A stretch of DNA of 64,000 bases, from NCBI RefSeq assembly GCF_003610775.1, contig NZ_RAQO01000004.1, forward strand, positions 869,755 through 933,754. The letters run 5' to 3'. Numbering within the stretch: position 1 is the stretch's first letter; every line of letters starts with the position of its first letter. This DNA is from Alginatibacterium sediminis. GTDB taxonomy: Bacteria > Pseudomonadota > Gammaproteobacteria > Enterobacterales > Celerinatantimonadaceae. This document shows positions 9,451 through 18,807 of this stretch, piece by piece. Made by a program: the position numbers and the translations under genes. Under the pieces are notes generated by a model. It was not told the DNA's origin, searched no databases, and was given only the letters and a program-made list of their open reading frames with translations.

Positions 9451-11082
9451 TTAGATAACCTTAAATTTTTGAATTTCTAGGTTTAAAGAACTAGCCGTTT
9501 GTTTAACACTACTAGCGATATCACGCGTTTCGTTTGCCATTTCTTGATTCATTCTAGTTTTGTCGTTTAGTTCTATCAAATTCTTGTCTATGTCCTGAGT
9601 CACTTGGCTCTGCTGCTCAGTTGAGGTCGCAATTGACATAGAGTCGTCGCTAACTTTTGCTGTAGAACTTAATATATCAGACAAAGAAACTTGTGTTTGC
9701 TCGGCCAAGTCGATGGTTCGTTGGGCCACGGTTGCACCGCTTTCAATTGACTCAACCGCATTTGACACGCCCAGTTTAAGCGCTTCAATCATCGCTTCAA
9801 TGCTTTGCGTTGAGTCTTGGGTTTTACTGGCTAAGTTTCGAACCTCATCAGCCACCACCGCAAAGCCGCGCCCTTGCTCTCCTGCTCTAGCAGCTTCTAT
9901 AGCTGCATTAAGTGCTAATAAGTTTGTCTGGTCTGCAATGCCACGAATAACACCTAGGACTTGCGCAATATTATCACTGTCTTTAACCACGGCCTGAACC
10001 GCTTGCGCTGCATTAGCTACTGATGAGGCTAGCGCATTAATTTGCTCAACTGAATCTTGAGTAATCGCCTGGCCTTGCTGCGTTTTACTATTTACATTTG
10101 ATATTTCATCAGCTGTATTAGCGGCATTAGCAGCAACTTCTCGGTGAGTTACGGCCATCTGATTAACTGCAGTCACAATTTGTTCGACAGATGCATGTTG
10201 CTCGATGCTTATTTCAGTACTTTCATTGGCTTTTGACTCAAGACGAAAAATCTCACTACTCACCTTGTCTGAGTGATCACGCACATTGACAATAATAGAC
10301 TGTAGATGCGAAATGAATTGGTTAAAAGCAGTTGCCAGCTCACCCAACTCATCCTTATTTTTTACGCTCACGCGCTGAGTAAGATCGCCATCCCCAGAAG
10401 AAATATCACGGATTCTTGCACTTATATCAGTAATTGCGTTAGCCAAACTGCGCGGCCAAAAATACGCGATAAGCACGGCAAATAACACAGCTGCAACGCT
10501 AATCACTAGCATTAAAGTATTTGATTGTTCTATTTCTTCAGCTGAACGCTGTTCAATTTGACTAACGAAGCGTTCGGCGTTGCCATGAGCAAGTACATAA
10601 ACTTGTTTAAGTTCTGAAAATGCTTGATAGCCTGGTCCTAGTATTTGTACTAATGCCCCAGCTTGGTCATATTGCTCGAACATCTCAAAAGCAACTTGGG
10701 TTTCACTCACCCATAACTCGAAACTTGTATCAAATTGATCAAGTCCGGATAAAGCCTTAGGCTCGTCCTTAAGCAAAGATTTGTAATCCAACATGAGTTG
10801 TTTTGCGGCAGCTGCATTGCTATCAAAACGTTGTTTCTTTTGCTCAGCTTCGTCGCTGCCTGGAAAATCGTTGAGTAGTTCTAAACTAGCCATTTGTGCT
10901 TCGTACAAAACCTTATCTGCAGAAAGAGCGGCTGTAATAGCTGGGAGTAAAGTATTACTCACGTTTTGCAATTGTGCCTCGGTTCTAGTCGATGCCCCTT
11001 GTCCGACAAAAGCAACTACTAGCAACAACAACGCATTCAGAATGAATGCTGCTGAATACTTATGCCTAAGACTAATATTCAC
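9451..11082 (-). CDS. Methyl-accepting chemotaxis protein
   Basis: An inner-membrane chemoreceptor of 543 aa. TM1 spans about residues 10-30 and TM2 about 190-210. Between them is a helical periplasmic sensor of about 155 residues (4HB type). A HAMP domain follows (about 210-265, ending with [19 protein letters not shown]). The cytoplasmic signalling hairpin has the highly conserved tip [20 protein letters not shown] and [17 protein letters not shown], which contacts CheA and CheW. No C-terminal NWETF-type tether is present. The ligand cannot be inferred. It is a single gene with its own terminator. Confidence 0.95.
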   Translation of the reverse strand: MNISLRHKYSAAFILNALLLLVVAFVGQGASTRTEAQLQNVSNTLLPAITAALSADKVLYEAQMASLELLNDFPGSDEAEQKKQRFDSNAAAAKQLMLDYKSLLKDEPKALSGLDQFDTSFELWVSETQVAFEMFEQYDQAGALVQILGPGYQAFSELKQVYVLAHGNAERFVSQIEQRSAEEIEQSNTLMLVISVAAVLFAVLIAYFWPRSLANAITDISARIRDISSGDGDLTQRVSVKNKDELGELATAFNQFISHLQSIIVNVRDHSDKVSSEIFRLESKANESTEISIEQHASVEQIVTAVNQMAVTHREVAANAANTADEISNVNSKTQQGQAITQDSVEQINALASSVANAAQAVQAVVKDSDNIAQVLGVIRGIADQTNLLALNAAIEAARAGEQGRGFAVVADEVRNLASKTQDSTQSIEAMIEALKLGVSNAVESIESGATVAQRTIDLAEQTQVSLSDILSSTAKVSDDSMSIATSTEQQSQVTQDIDKNLIELNDKTRMNQEMANETRDIASSVKQTASSLNLEIQKFKVI

Positions 11083-11345
11083 ATGAATTCCTTTTACCTA
11101 TAAATGATTAGAGTGATATATATCCCATATTCACGCTGTCGGCTCAAGGTAATTTCAACTTATGCAGCACTGGCAGTACTCTAAACCACATTTCCGCACA
11201 AATAATGTGCAAATCGACTATCCACTTAATAGTGCATAGCTCTGATGATGGTTTGGATGAGTTGAGATATAACTGAATTAAAGGTTGTAAGCTTAACCAA
11301 AGGCAACCAGATGGCTGCTTTTGATCAAGCAAAATTGAGCAGCTT

Positions 11346-13019
11346 TTAGTCCAATTCTTTAATAATATGCAGATCACGCTGTGGGAAAGGAATAGAGATC
11401 TGTTCCAGATCAAATCTGAGTTTCACCTGCTTGGTTAGATCCCAATAAACATCCCAATAATCTTCAGTACGAACCCAAGGACGTACAATAAAATCGACGG
11501 AAGATTCATTTAAGGTATTCACCTTGATCGTAGGTGCTGGGCTTTGCAAAACACACTTGTGACCATTTACAAGCTCTGCTAGCACCCGTTCAGCTTTTTC
11601 AATATCGTCGCCGTAACCAATTCCAAAAACCAGATCTACACGGCGTAGCTGCTGCGCAGTAACATTTTTGATGACATCACCCCAGATCTTACTATTAGGA
11701 ATAACTAAGGTTTGATTATCGAAAGTTAGAATTGTAGTAGACACCAAGTTCATGCTCTTAACCTTGCCAAATACCCCTGCAACTTCAACCACATCACCGA
11801 CATCATATGGACGATAAATCAAAATCATCATACCAGCAGCAAAGTTGCTAAGTGTATCTTGTAAGGCGAAGCCAACAATAAAACCGGCCACCCCTAAACC
11901 AGCAAGTATGGGAGCAAGTGAAATCCCTATCTGGGCTAAAGCAATGAACAAACCAATGACCATTATGAAACGACTTGCACTTGAGATGATCATCTCTTTC
12001 ATGAGGCTAGACAAACGCAGATTAGAACGGTCTAGGCTCTTGGTAAGGAATCTACGAAATACCCGTGACAGGGTCCGGGAAATATAAAATATCGCTGTTA
12101 TTATCAACAGCTTAAATACCCACTCCCCCCCATTTTCTGAAAAATAGTCAACTATAACGCTCCACGCACGCAGCGCCATATTTGACAGTACCGCAGGGTC
12201 AAGTATTTCCGTGGTGAGCTGGCCACCAAGCTTGAGGATGATGGACTGGTAAAAATCCGCATCAAAGCCAAGATTCGTCAATAGTTCTACGCTCAATTTG
12301 AAGCTTTCACCAGCGATTTTTAATTGCTCTGTAACGACAGCTAACTGATCTTTCAGTGATTGATCTGTAGGTGTGATTCTAAGCATGCGATTAAGTTCGT
12401 CTTGCTGATTGCCAACCAAGATTACCAGTCCAGCAAATCCTTCACTGCGTTGATACAGCTTATCGATCAAGCCTTCTTTTGCTGTCTCTGGCGCTACACC
12501 AAGAGTTTCCAAATCAAGGACTGCATTAGTGCTTGTTGAGTAGACCAAATCTTGCTGACTGAGAAAATGCATATAGGACAACAAAGCGGCGGTTGATTTA
12601 GGTTCAAGTTCAGCCTGTTCTTTGATAAAGCTTTGCTGTTGTTCTTTTATCTCTTTATCCAAGACATACATTCGTTTTTGGATTAACTCGACAATGCTTT
12701 GTTTAAACTCAGCGACATCGCTTCCTGCTTGCTCAGCCTTTACTATTTCATCGACAATAAGATTAACCGTTCCAAACGCATTCATTTCACGCTCAATCAA
12801 GCGTTTGTGAATAGCATTTTGTTCAATCTCCGACAAATCCGTACTTTCACCGATAATGGTATTAATACGCTGGTGTTGGCGCTCATAAGTTTGTAAAAGC
12901 CCTTGAGCTATTTCGAGATGATTGTCCGAATTAATCGTTTGCGTAGCGCTGGTGAAGAATGAGACCCAGAAGCATAAAAAAACCAGAATTTTCATTCTGG
13001 ACCTTAGAATTCCCACCAT
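11346..13019 (-). CDS. Large MscS-family mechanosensitive channel
   Basis: 557 aa. There is a probable signal peptide (about 9-25), a mainly helical periplasmic region (to about residue 275), then three or more membrane helices and the MscS pore/beta domain. The pore helix is ILAGLGVAGFIVGFALQDTL, followed by NFAAGMMILIYRPYDVGDVV and the conserved VIPNSKIWGDVI. It opens under membrane tension to release solutes on osmotic downshift. The ATG at 13019 has a strong AAGGAG at good spacing. The extra periplasmic domain places it between MscS and MscK in size. Confidence 0.9.
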   Translation of the reverse strand: MVGILRSRMKILVFLCFWVSFFTSATQTINSDNHLEIAQGLLQTYERQHQRINTIIGESTDLSEIEQNAIHKRLIEREMNAFGTVNLIVDEIVKAEQAGSDVAEFKQSIVELIQKRMYVLDKEIKEQQQSFIKEQAELEPKSTAALLSYMHFLSQQDLVYSTSTNAVLDLETLGVAPETAKEGLIDKLYQRSEGFAGLVILVGNQQDELNRMLRITPTDQSLKDQLAVVTEQLKIAGESFKLSVELLTNLGFDADFYQSIILKLGGQLTTEILDPAVLSNMALRAWSVIVDYFSENGGEWVFKLLIITAIFYISRTLSRVFRRFLTKSLDRSNLRLSSLMKEMIISSASRFIMVIGLFIALAQIGISLAPILAGLGVAGFIVGFALQDTLSNFAAGMMILIYRPYDVGDVVEVAGVFGKVKSMNLVSTTILTFDNQTLVIPNSKIWGDVIKNVTAQQLRRVDLVFGIGYGDDIEKAERVLAELVNGHKCVLQSPAPTIKVNTLNESSVDFIVRPWVRTEDYWDVYWDLTKQVKLRFDLEQISIPFPQRDLHIIKELD

Positions 13020-13153
13020 ACTTTCTCCTTGATAATCTGAGCACTAATACTGTATAGCACTGGTAGCGCTATAAGAATACTAATTGAGTCTGTTACTATA
13101 GAGTCTAACTTGCCATTGCGCAGCTTTCGATCGCTTATTGAGACTAAAATATA

Positions 13154-13858
13154 ATGCCCTACCCACACATTATTTTCGATCTAGACCATACCCTTTGGGA
13201 TTTCGAAGCTAACGCTGAGCAAGTACTAAACCAGCTATATAACGAATATTTAAAAGAGTTAAACATTGAACGTTCTGATTTCATGAACATTTATAGAGCT
13301 AACAATCATCATCTTTGGCAGCAATATCATGAGCATAAAATCACTAAGCACGAACTAAAAGCGCGGCGTTTTCCTGACACATTAACTCAACTAGGACTAA
13401 AACTTGCTGACTTAGACTTTGATATTCATAAACTTGAACATCACTTCATCGAACGTAGTGTTGAAATGGACGCCGTATTTCCGCATTGTCACCGTGTTCT
13501 TGATGCCTTAGCAAAAAGCTCTCGATTACACATTATGACAAACGGCTTTGTTGAGGCGCAACATCGCAAAATGAAATCTGCAAAAATTGACCACTATTTC
13601 GAACATATATTCATTTCCGAAGAGATCGGCGCTAACAAGCCAAGCTCAAAAATATTTGAGTTCGCCTTAGCAGCGCTCGACTGCACTGCAAACGACTGTT
13701 TGATGGTAGGCGACAACTTAGTAGCCGATGTCGGCGGTGCCAAGGATATTGGTATGGATCAAGTATGGTTTAATCCTGACTCTTTAGATAAGCCGGCCAC
13801 CATTCAACCTAGCTTTGAAATAAAGTGCCTCAGTGAATTGCTAGATATTAATCACTAA
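13154..13858 (+). CDS. yjjG: HAD-family pyrimidine 5'-nucleotidase, YjjG type
   Basis: A cytoplasmic phosphatase of 234 aa. HAD motif I is FDLDHTLWD (nucleophile and acid aspartates), motif II is MTNG, the motif III lysine lies in IGANKPSSKIF, and motif IV is MVGDNLVADVGGAKDIG. A helical cap lies between motifs I and II, as in YjjG, which dephosphorylates non-canonical pyrimidine nucleotides (house-cleaning). The DHTLWDFE start is typical of this subfamily. Substrate inferred from the family. Confidence 0.88.
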   Translation: MPYPHIIFDLDHTLWDFEANAEQVLNQLYNEYLKELNIERSDFMNIYRANNHHLWQQYHEHKITKHELKARRFPDTLTQLGLKLADLDFDIHKLEHHFIERSVEMDAVFPHCHRVLDALAKSSRLHIMTNGFVEAQHRKMKSAKIDHYFEHIFISEEIGANKPSSKIFEFALAALDCTANDCLMVGDNLVADVGGAKDIGMDQVWFNPDSLDKPATIQPSFEIKCLSELLDINH

Positions 13859-13922
13859 TAATTGCTTTTTCTTACTATCTCCATAACTATATAAAGATAC
13901 CTATCAGCAAGGACTGCGTATT

Positions 13923-14633
13923 GTGATTAGAATACTGATATTTATGCTAAGTTTTCCCATATCCGTTTTCGCTAATTCTATTCACTTAGTGTCAATTGAA
14001 GGTTTAATCGAACAACAAATTGGAAGTTTGATTATTACAGAAGTATATCAACAGCTAGATATTGAACTAAGCATTGAAACAAGGCCAGGCAGGCGAGCTC
14101 AACAAGATGTCAGTAGTGGCTATAAAGATGGTGAGGTCCTGCGTATTTTTGAGTATGGAGAACAAATTTCAAACGTAATACGCGTACCAACGCCTTACTA
14201 TCAACTAGAAACAAGGGCATTTTCACTTAGTAAGGCTAATTTAGATATCGTGTCAATTAAGGACATGGAAGAATATCGCGTAGTCAAGGTATTAGGAGTC
14301 AAACACACTGACATTGCCACAGCTGGCTTAACCAACGTTCACAGCGTACCGAACTCACAGACCATGATGCGTTTCTTAGCTGCGGGTCGCGCTGACATTG
14401 CGCTTACCAATACTGTTGATGGTTTAGCGACGATCAAGGCTTTAAAACTAAAAACAATAAGTGCACAGGCTGAGCCCTTAGCAACCTTAGACCTCTATCA
14501 TTATTTACACCAGCGTCACGCAAATTTAGTTCCTATAATCGACGCCAAAATTCAAGAGCTCATTGCCAGCGGTGAAATGCTAAGCATAATAGCCAAAGCT
14601 GAAGCCGCTATCATACCGCAGGCATTAGATTAG
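13923..14633 (+). CDS. Periplasmic solute-binding-like protein (SBP family 3 fold), orphan
   Basis: 236 aa with a signal peptide (ILIFMLSFPISVFANS). The rest resembles the family 3 extracellular solute-binding fold, as in many marine bacterial lone periplasmic proteins, with VPTPYYQLETRAF and a second lobe FLAAGRADIALTNTVDG. The start is GTG with AAGGA upstream. It carries no transporter of its own, although an amino-acid ABC importer lies on the opposite strand just downstream. It may serve as a sensor or accessory binding protein. Ligand unknown. Confidence 0.65.
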   Translation: MIRILIFMLSFPISVFANSIHLVSIEGLIEQQIGSLIITEVYQQLDIELSIETRPGRRAQQDVSSGYKDGEVLRIFEYGEQISNVIRVPTPYYQLETRAFSLSKANLDIVSIKDMEEYRVVKVLGVKHTDIATAGLTNVHSVPNSQTMMRFLAAGRADIALTNTVDGLATIKALKLKTISAQAEPLATLDLYHYLHQRHANLVPIIDAKIQELIASGEMLSIIAKAEAAIIPQALD

Positions 14634-14684
14634 GCTAATAGTCATGTTGAACATGGGCAAACCATTAGGCTCGCCCAAAGAGCT

Positions 14685-15410
14685 CTAAAGAATCATCGAA
14701 AGAAATTGCTGTAAACGCGGATTTTCAGGGTTATCAAAGAAGCGTTCTGGACTCTCATTGACAATCAGTTCGCCATCTTCCATAAATAGAACTCGGTCTG
14801 CGACTTCTCGTGCAAAGCCCATTTCGTGAGTAACTACAACCATAGTCATCCCCTCTGCTGCTAGTCCTTTCATAACATCGAGTACTTCACCGACCATTTC
14901 AGGATCTAATGCAGACGTTGGCTCGTCAAACAACATAATGTTTGGCCGCATTGCCAAAGCCCTTGCAATTGCAACCCGCTGTTGTTGACCCCCAGATAGA
15001 TGACTTGGGAAATTGTTCATTTTGTCGCTTAAACCAACTTTAAGCATTAGCTCTTTTGCGTGTTCTTCAACTTCTTTGGCCGCACGTCGAGAAACCTTCA
15101 GTGGAGCTAACATCACATTATCTAGTGCACTTTTATGTGGAAACAAATTGAAGCTCTGAAATACCATTCCGACTTCTTGTCGCAGCTTATTAATATCCGT
15201 TTTGCTGTCATACATGTCGGTGCCATCAATTTCGATACTGCCACTATTAATGGTCTCAAGTTGATTTAAGGTACGCAAAAAGGTTGATTTACCGGAACCC
15301 GAAGGACCTACAATTACAACAACTTCTCCGCGTGAAACCACTGCTGAAACGTCTTTAAGCGCGTGACAAAGGTTCCCGTAAATCTTATTAATGTTTGTTG
15401 CAATGATCAT
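14685..15410 (-). CDS. Polar amino-acid ABC transporter ATPase (GlnQ/ArtP type)
   Basis: A cytoplasmic ATPase of about 241 aa. Walker A is GPSGSGKST, the Q-loop is [12 protein letters not shown], the signature is LSGGQQQR, Walker B is [20 protein letters not shown], and the switch histidine is in [10 protein letters not shown]. The pattern is diagnostic of the polar amino-acid uptake subfamily. The ATG at 15410 is preferred ([12 protein letters not shown], with AAGG upstream). A GTG at 15437 would overlap the permease stop. Last gene of the SBP-permease-ATPase operon. Confidence 0.93.
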   Translation of the reverse strand: MIIATNINKIYGNLCHALKDVSAVVSRGEVVVIVGPSGSGKSTFLRTLNQLETINSGSIEIDGTDMYDSKTDINKLRQEVGMVFQSFNLFPHKSALDNVMLAPLKVSRRAAKEVEEHAKELMLKVGLSDKMNNFPSHLSGGQQQRVAIARALAMRPNIMLFDEPTSALDPEMVGEVLDVMKGLAAEGMTMVVVTHEMGFAREVADRVLFMEDGELIVNESPERFFDNPENPRLQQFLSMIL

Positions 15411-15429
15411 TTCATTGCCTTGGTAGTCT

Positions 15430-16377
15430 CTAGTCACTTGCTGCCAACCTTTTTTCTAATCGTTGTATCGCCCAAGACAAACTACTTGTTAGCAGTAAAT
15501 ACATAAGCGCAACTGTAAACCAAACTTCGAAGGGTGCAAAACTGCCACTGACGACTTCTCGACCAGCCTTCGTTAGATCCGTGATAGAGATAACCGATAC
15601 CAATGATGAGTCTTTAATTAGATTAATAAATTGCCCAGCTAATGGCGGTAGCACACGCTTAAAGGCTTGTGGCATAACCACATATACCATGGCCTGAAAG
15701 TAGTTCATGCCTAGTGAACGAGCTGCTTCCATTTGCCCTTTAGCAATGGACTGGATCCCAGCGCGGACAATTTCAGCTACGTATGCTCCGGTAAATACCG
15801 ACAACGCCACAACGCCAGCAGTAAAGCGCTCTAAGTCTAATACAGTACCGATAAAGAAATAGACAATAAAAATCTGTACGAGCAAAGGGGTGCCACGGAT
15901 TAATTCGATATAAGTGATTGCTAGGTTTTTAAGAGCGGGATTATGCGAAATACGCATTAAACCGAAGAGTACACCAAGAACAATTGCAAACAGCAGTGAC
16001 ATTAAGGAAATTTGAATCGTAACAATCAGTCCATGTGTCAACGGACCAATTCTCCACCCATCACTTGATGCGAGGCGATCGCCTTCAAACAACAAGTCGC
16101 CGACAAAAACCAATACTTGATCATACTCAGCAAGTTGAATCAGTTCGTCACCCGCATCGTTTACAAATACTAACTCACCTCTTGCGTTCTCAATGACGGT
16201 TCCGTCTTGAGGTGCAGACACCTGAGCAGGATCGGTATTTACAATATAAGGGAGCACTCGACTCCAATTCCAATTGTAATCAATCCGGTCAGAGCTGAAG
16301 TAAATGGAGCTGATGATAGCACCCATTATTGCAACAAAGACGAGATTCCAAAATAGTGTTCTAGGTTGAGATTGCAT
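15430..16377 (-). CDS. Polar amino-acid ABC transporter permease (HisM/GlnP type)
   Basis: 315 aa, an inner-membrane permease. TM1 is at about 8-27, followed by an unusual hydrophilic stretch of about 90 residues before the standard His/Glu/Gln/Arg-type permease core. The core includes [10 protein letters not shown] and [17 protein letters not shown], and the coupling EAA loop contains [20 protein letters not shown]. One permease gene is present, so a homodimer is likely. The N-terminal insert is longer than in the E. coli GlnP type and would face the periplasm. Confidence 0.9.
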   Translation of the reverse strand: MQSQPRTLFWNLVFVAIMGAIISSIYFSSDRIDYNWNWSRVLPYIVNTDPAQVSAPQDGTVIENARGELVFVNDAGDELIQLAEYDQVLVFVGDLLFEGDRLASSDGWRIGPLTHGLIVTIQISLMSLLFAIVLGVLFGLMRISHNPALKNLAITYIELIRGTPLLVQIFIVYFFIGTVLDLERFTAGVVALSVFTGAYVAEIVRAGIQSIAKGQMEAARSLGMNYFQAMVYVVMPQAFKRVLPPLAGQFINLIKDSSLVSVISITDLTKAGREVVSGSFAPFEVWFTVALMYLLLTSSLSWAIQRLEKRLAASD

Positions 16378-16400
16378 AGCCTCTACTTTTATTTGTGTCT

Positions 16401-16427
16401 AATCAAAAAAGCGGCCGAAGCCGCTTT
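16401..16427 (-). terminator. Intra-operon attenuating terminator
   Basis: AAAGCGGC (16408-16415) and GCCGCTTT (16420-16427) form an 8-bp stem. On the minus strand it has a TTCG loop followed by T6. It sits between the binding-protein gene and the permease gene and probably keeps the binding protein in excess over the membrane components. Confidence 0.85.
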
Positions 16428-16434
16428 AGGTTCT

Positions 16435-17241
16435 TTATTGAACTTGTTGTAACCAGCTATTACTTTCAAACCATTTGTTATAAATGCGTTCGTAAGTGCC
16501 GTCGCCTTTAATTTGACGAAGATAACTATTTAGAAAATTTAAGAAGTCAGTATCACCTTGACGAATAGCCCAACCTAGAGGTTCATAGGTAAATGCTTCG
16601 CCTAAATGTGTTACTAAGCCTTCGTTTTGAGCTGCGTAAACCGCGTTGTAAGGCATGTCATACACAAACGCATCAGCTTTGCCATTAGTCACTTCTAATA
16701 CGGCGTCAGTTTGAGTCTCAAACAAATTAACCGTCGCTTTTGGCATAGAGCGTTTAATTGCACCTTCACCTGTAGTACCTAATTTGGTGACTACGGTATA
16801 TTTGGCATCGTTCAAATCACGGTAGCTTTTAACTTCGCCAGCAACTTTAGGGTTAAGTAAGATTGATTGACCAATTTCAATGTATGGGTCAGCAAAAAGT
16901 ACTTGCATGTTACGTTGAGCCGTAATTGTCATCCCGCCCATAATCACATGACATTTGCCAGTGAGAAGCGTTGGAATAATGCCGTCCCAAGCTGTATTAA
17001 CAGGGACATACTTAACGCCCATAGCACGCGCCATTTGCTTGCCTAAATCGATGTCGAATCCGATAAACTCACCATTCTTGGCTTTCATTTCAAAAGGCAT
17101 ATACCCAGCGTCGAAACAAACTTTTAGCTCACCTGAGCTTTGAATGTCTTGGAGCGCTTTGTATTCATCTTGTGCGACAACAGCAGTAGAAGCCGTACTT
17201 AGTGCTAAAGCAGCGACTAAGCTTTTAAACATTGTTTTCAT
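16435..17241 (-). CDS. Polar amino-acid ABC transporter substrate-binding protein
   Basis: A periplasmic protein of 268 aa with a Sec signal peptide ending near VVAQ (about residue 23). It has the family 3 signature GEFIGFDIDLGKQMARAMGV and the second-lobe ligand motifs KLGTTGEGA and VYDMPYNAVY. It delivers a polar or charged amino acid to the permease downstream; the exact ligand is not evident. First gene of the three-gene operon, with AAGGA before the ATG and a CRP-like site upstream. Confidence 0.92.
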   Translation of the reverse strand: MKTMFKSLVAALALSTASTAVVAQDEYKALQDIQSSGELKVCFDAGYMPFEMKAKNGEFIGFDIDLGKQMARAMGVKYVPVNTAWDGIIPTLLTGKCHVIMGGMTITAQRNMQVLFADPYIEIGQSILLNPKVAGEVKSYRDLNDAKYTVVTKLGTTGEGAIKRSMPKATVNLFETQTDAVLEVTNGKADAFVYDMPYNAVYAAQNEGLVTHLGEAFTYEPLGWAIRQGDTDFLNFLNSYLRQIKGDGTYERIYNKWFESNSWLQQVQ

Positions 17242-17300
17242 AAAAATCCTTGCGTTGTGTTTGAGTCCCTACAATAGGCGTCCCGAGTTCGTAGCTCGCA

Positions 17301-17316
17301 TGTGATTTGGATCACT
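17301..17316. promoter_or_regulatory. CRP-like binding site upstream of the amino-acid ABC operon
   Basis: TGTGATTTGGATCACT matches TGTGA-N6-TCACA at 9 of 10 specified positions. A plausible minus-strand -10 (TATTGT at 17276-17271) would place the site centre about 44 nt upstream of the transcription start, near a class II activator position. Inference from consensus. Confidence 0.6.
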
Positions 17317-17749
17317 TATTGTTGCAGTGTTTTATATCAAATGATCCCCTATAGGTATAGCCCAAAACACCAATAATAACGCGATTGCTTAGCAAAACAG
17401 TCTAATTATACGTAGTTTTGCTGGCCATTTGCTCGATTGAGCTAATTTAGATAACAAAACACACGGGTATCAAAAAATTTAACCGCACCTTAATTTAGCA
17501 AGTCATCAACTTAAAACGAACATTAAGTCCCATTTACTACGATATATTCAACAAATTATCTGCGCTAGCATGTTCGATAATAATGCAGGTTAATCCAATC
17601 AAAAATCTCGCTAAATAGTTATGAGAACGATCTATCTTGTAAACGCTCTCGTATAACCTGCATGGTATACAAAACGATATTTTACACAGTCTGTAAACGC
17701 ACTATTGCTAATCCGACTGGCGATGAAAAACTAAAATCTGGAGTACAAC
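17317..17749. other. Gene-free spacer between the ABC operon and yqjG
   Basis: About 430 nt of AT-rich DNA with no gene-like frame. The only structure noted is a 9-nt direct repeat TGTAAACGC at 17638-17646 and 17692-17700, upstream of the reductase gene and possibly regulatory. Confidence 0.55.
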
Positions 17750-18727
17750 GTGGGTTTACTAATTCAGGGCAAGTGGCACGATCAGTGGTATAACACCGAA
17801 GAGAACAAAGGTCACTTTAAACGCAGCGAATCTCAATTTAGAAATTGGGTAACTGAAGATGGCAGTGCAGGCCCTAGTGGCATTGCAGGATTCAAAGCTG
17901 AAGTTGGTCGATATCATTTATACGTAAGTCATGCATGTCCATGGGCCAACCGTGCCATGATCTTCAGACAGCTCAAGGGGCTTGAACAAGTTATTGATTA
18001 CTCAGTCGTTCACTGGCGAATGCAAGACCAAGGCTGGACTTTTGAAGACGGTGACGGCGTGATCCCAGACCCTATCAACAATGCTGAACTGCTTCACCAA
18101 GTTTATACCGCGGCGGACTCTCAATATACGGGTCGGGTAACGGTTCCTATTTTGTGGGACAAGCAGCAGCAAACCATTGTTAGTAACGAATCATCTGAAA
18201 TTATTCGCATGTTTAATAGTGCCTTTAACAAAGCCGGTGCTAATGCATTGGACTTTTACCCACTTGGATTACGCGAGCAAATTGATGCCATAAATGAACG
18301 CGTTTATTCAGACATTAATAACGGCGTCTATAAATGTGGCTTTGCAACTAGTCAAGACGCCTATGAGGCGTCTTTAAGTGCGCTGTTTACAAGCCTCGAT
18401 TGGTTAGAAGAAAAACTAAGTTCACAACGCTACTTGTGTGGCAACCAATTAACCGAGGCGGATTGGCGCTTATTTACGACCTTGGTACGTTTTGATTCGG
18501 TGTATGTGGGGCATTTCAAGTGTAATTTGAAACGGATAGCTGACTATCCAAATCTTCAAGCTTACTTGTGCGACTTATACCAACACGCAAACGTTAGCGA
18601 AACAGTTAATATGGACCATATTAAAAAGCACTACTACATTAGTCATACCATGATTAATCCAAGTCAAGTTGTACCTCAAGGACCTTTTCTAGACTTCAGT
18701 GTTAAACATGGCAGAGATACCATGTGA
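17750..18727 (+). CDS. yqjG: Glutathionyl-hydroquinone reductase (YqjG/ECM4 family)
   Basis: 325 aa, a cytoplasmic Xi-class glutathione transferase that reduces glutathionyl-hydroquinones. The catalytic cysteine (C63) lies in SHACPWANRAMIFRQLKGL, after the family-specific N-terminal extension (RSESQFRNWV). The C-terminal helical domain contains LTEADWRLFTTLVRFD. The start is GTG at 17750 with GGAG upstream. It is convergent with putP and shares a bidirectional terminator. Confidence 0.93.
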   Translation: MGLLIQGKWHDQWYNTEENKGHFKRSESQFRNWVTEDGSAGPSGIAGFKAEVGRYHLYVSHACPWANRAMIFRQLKGLEQVIDYSVVHWRMQDQGWTFEDGDGVIPDPINNAELLHQVYTAADSQYTGRVTVPILWDKQQQTIVSNESSEIIRMFNSAFNKAGANALDFYPLGLREQIDAINERVYSDINNGVYKCGFATSQDAYEASLSALFTSLDWLEEKLSSQRYLCGNQLTEADWRLFTTLVRFDSVYVGHFKCNLKRIADYPNLQAYLCDLYQHANVSETVNMDHIKKHYYISHTMINPSQVVPQGPFLDFSVKHGRDTM

Positions 18728-18753
18728 CTATCAATTTAGCCCTGCGATTTCGC

Positions 18754-18779
18754 AAAAAAAAGCAGCTTTATGCTGCTTT
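18754..18779 (-). terminator. putP terminator (bidirectional hairpin)
   Basis: AAAGCAGC (18759-18766) and GCTGCTTT (18772-18779) form an 8-bp stem. On the minus strand it is followed by eight T. It serves putP and probably also stops the convergent yqjG transcript. Confidence 0.85.
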
Positions 18780-18807
18780 GCTAATCGTCAAACTATTCCG
18801 CATCTCT

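Noticed and set aside
11144-11413. 89-codon frame downstream of mscS on the minus strand
   Set aside because: It overlaps the 3' end of mscS in another frame, has no good ribosome binding site, and its residues look like a shadow.
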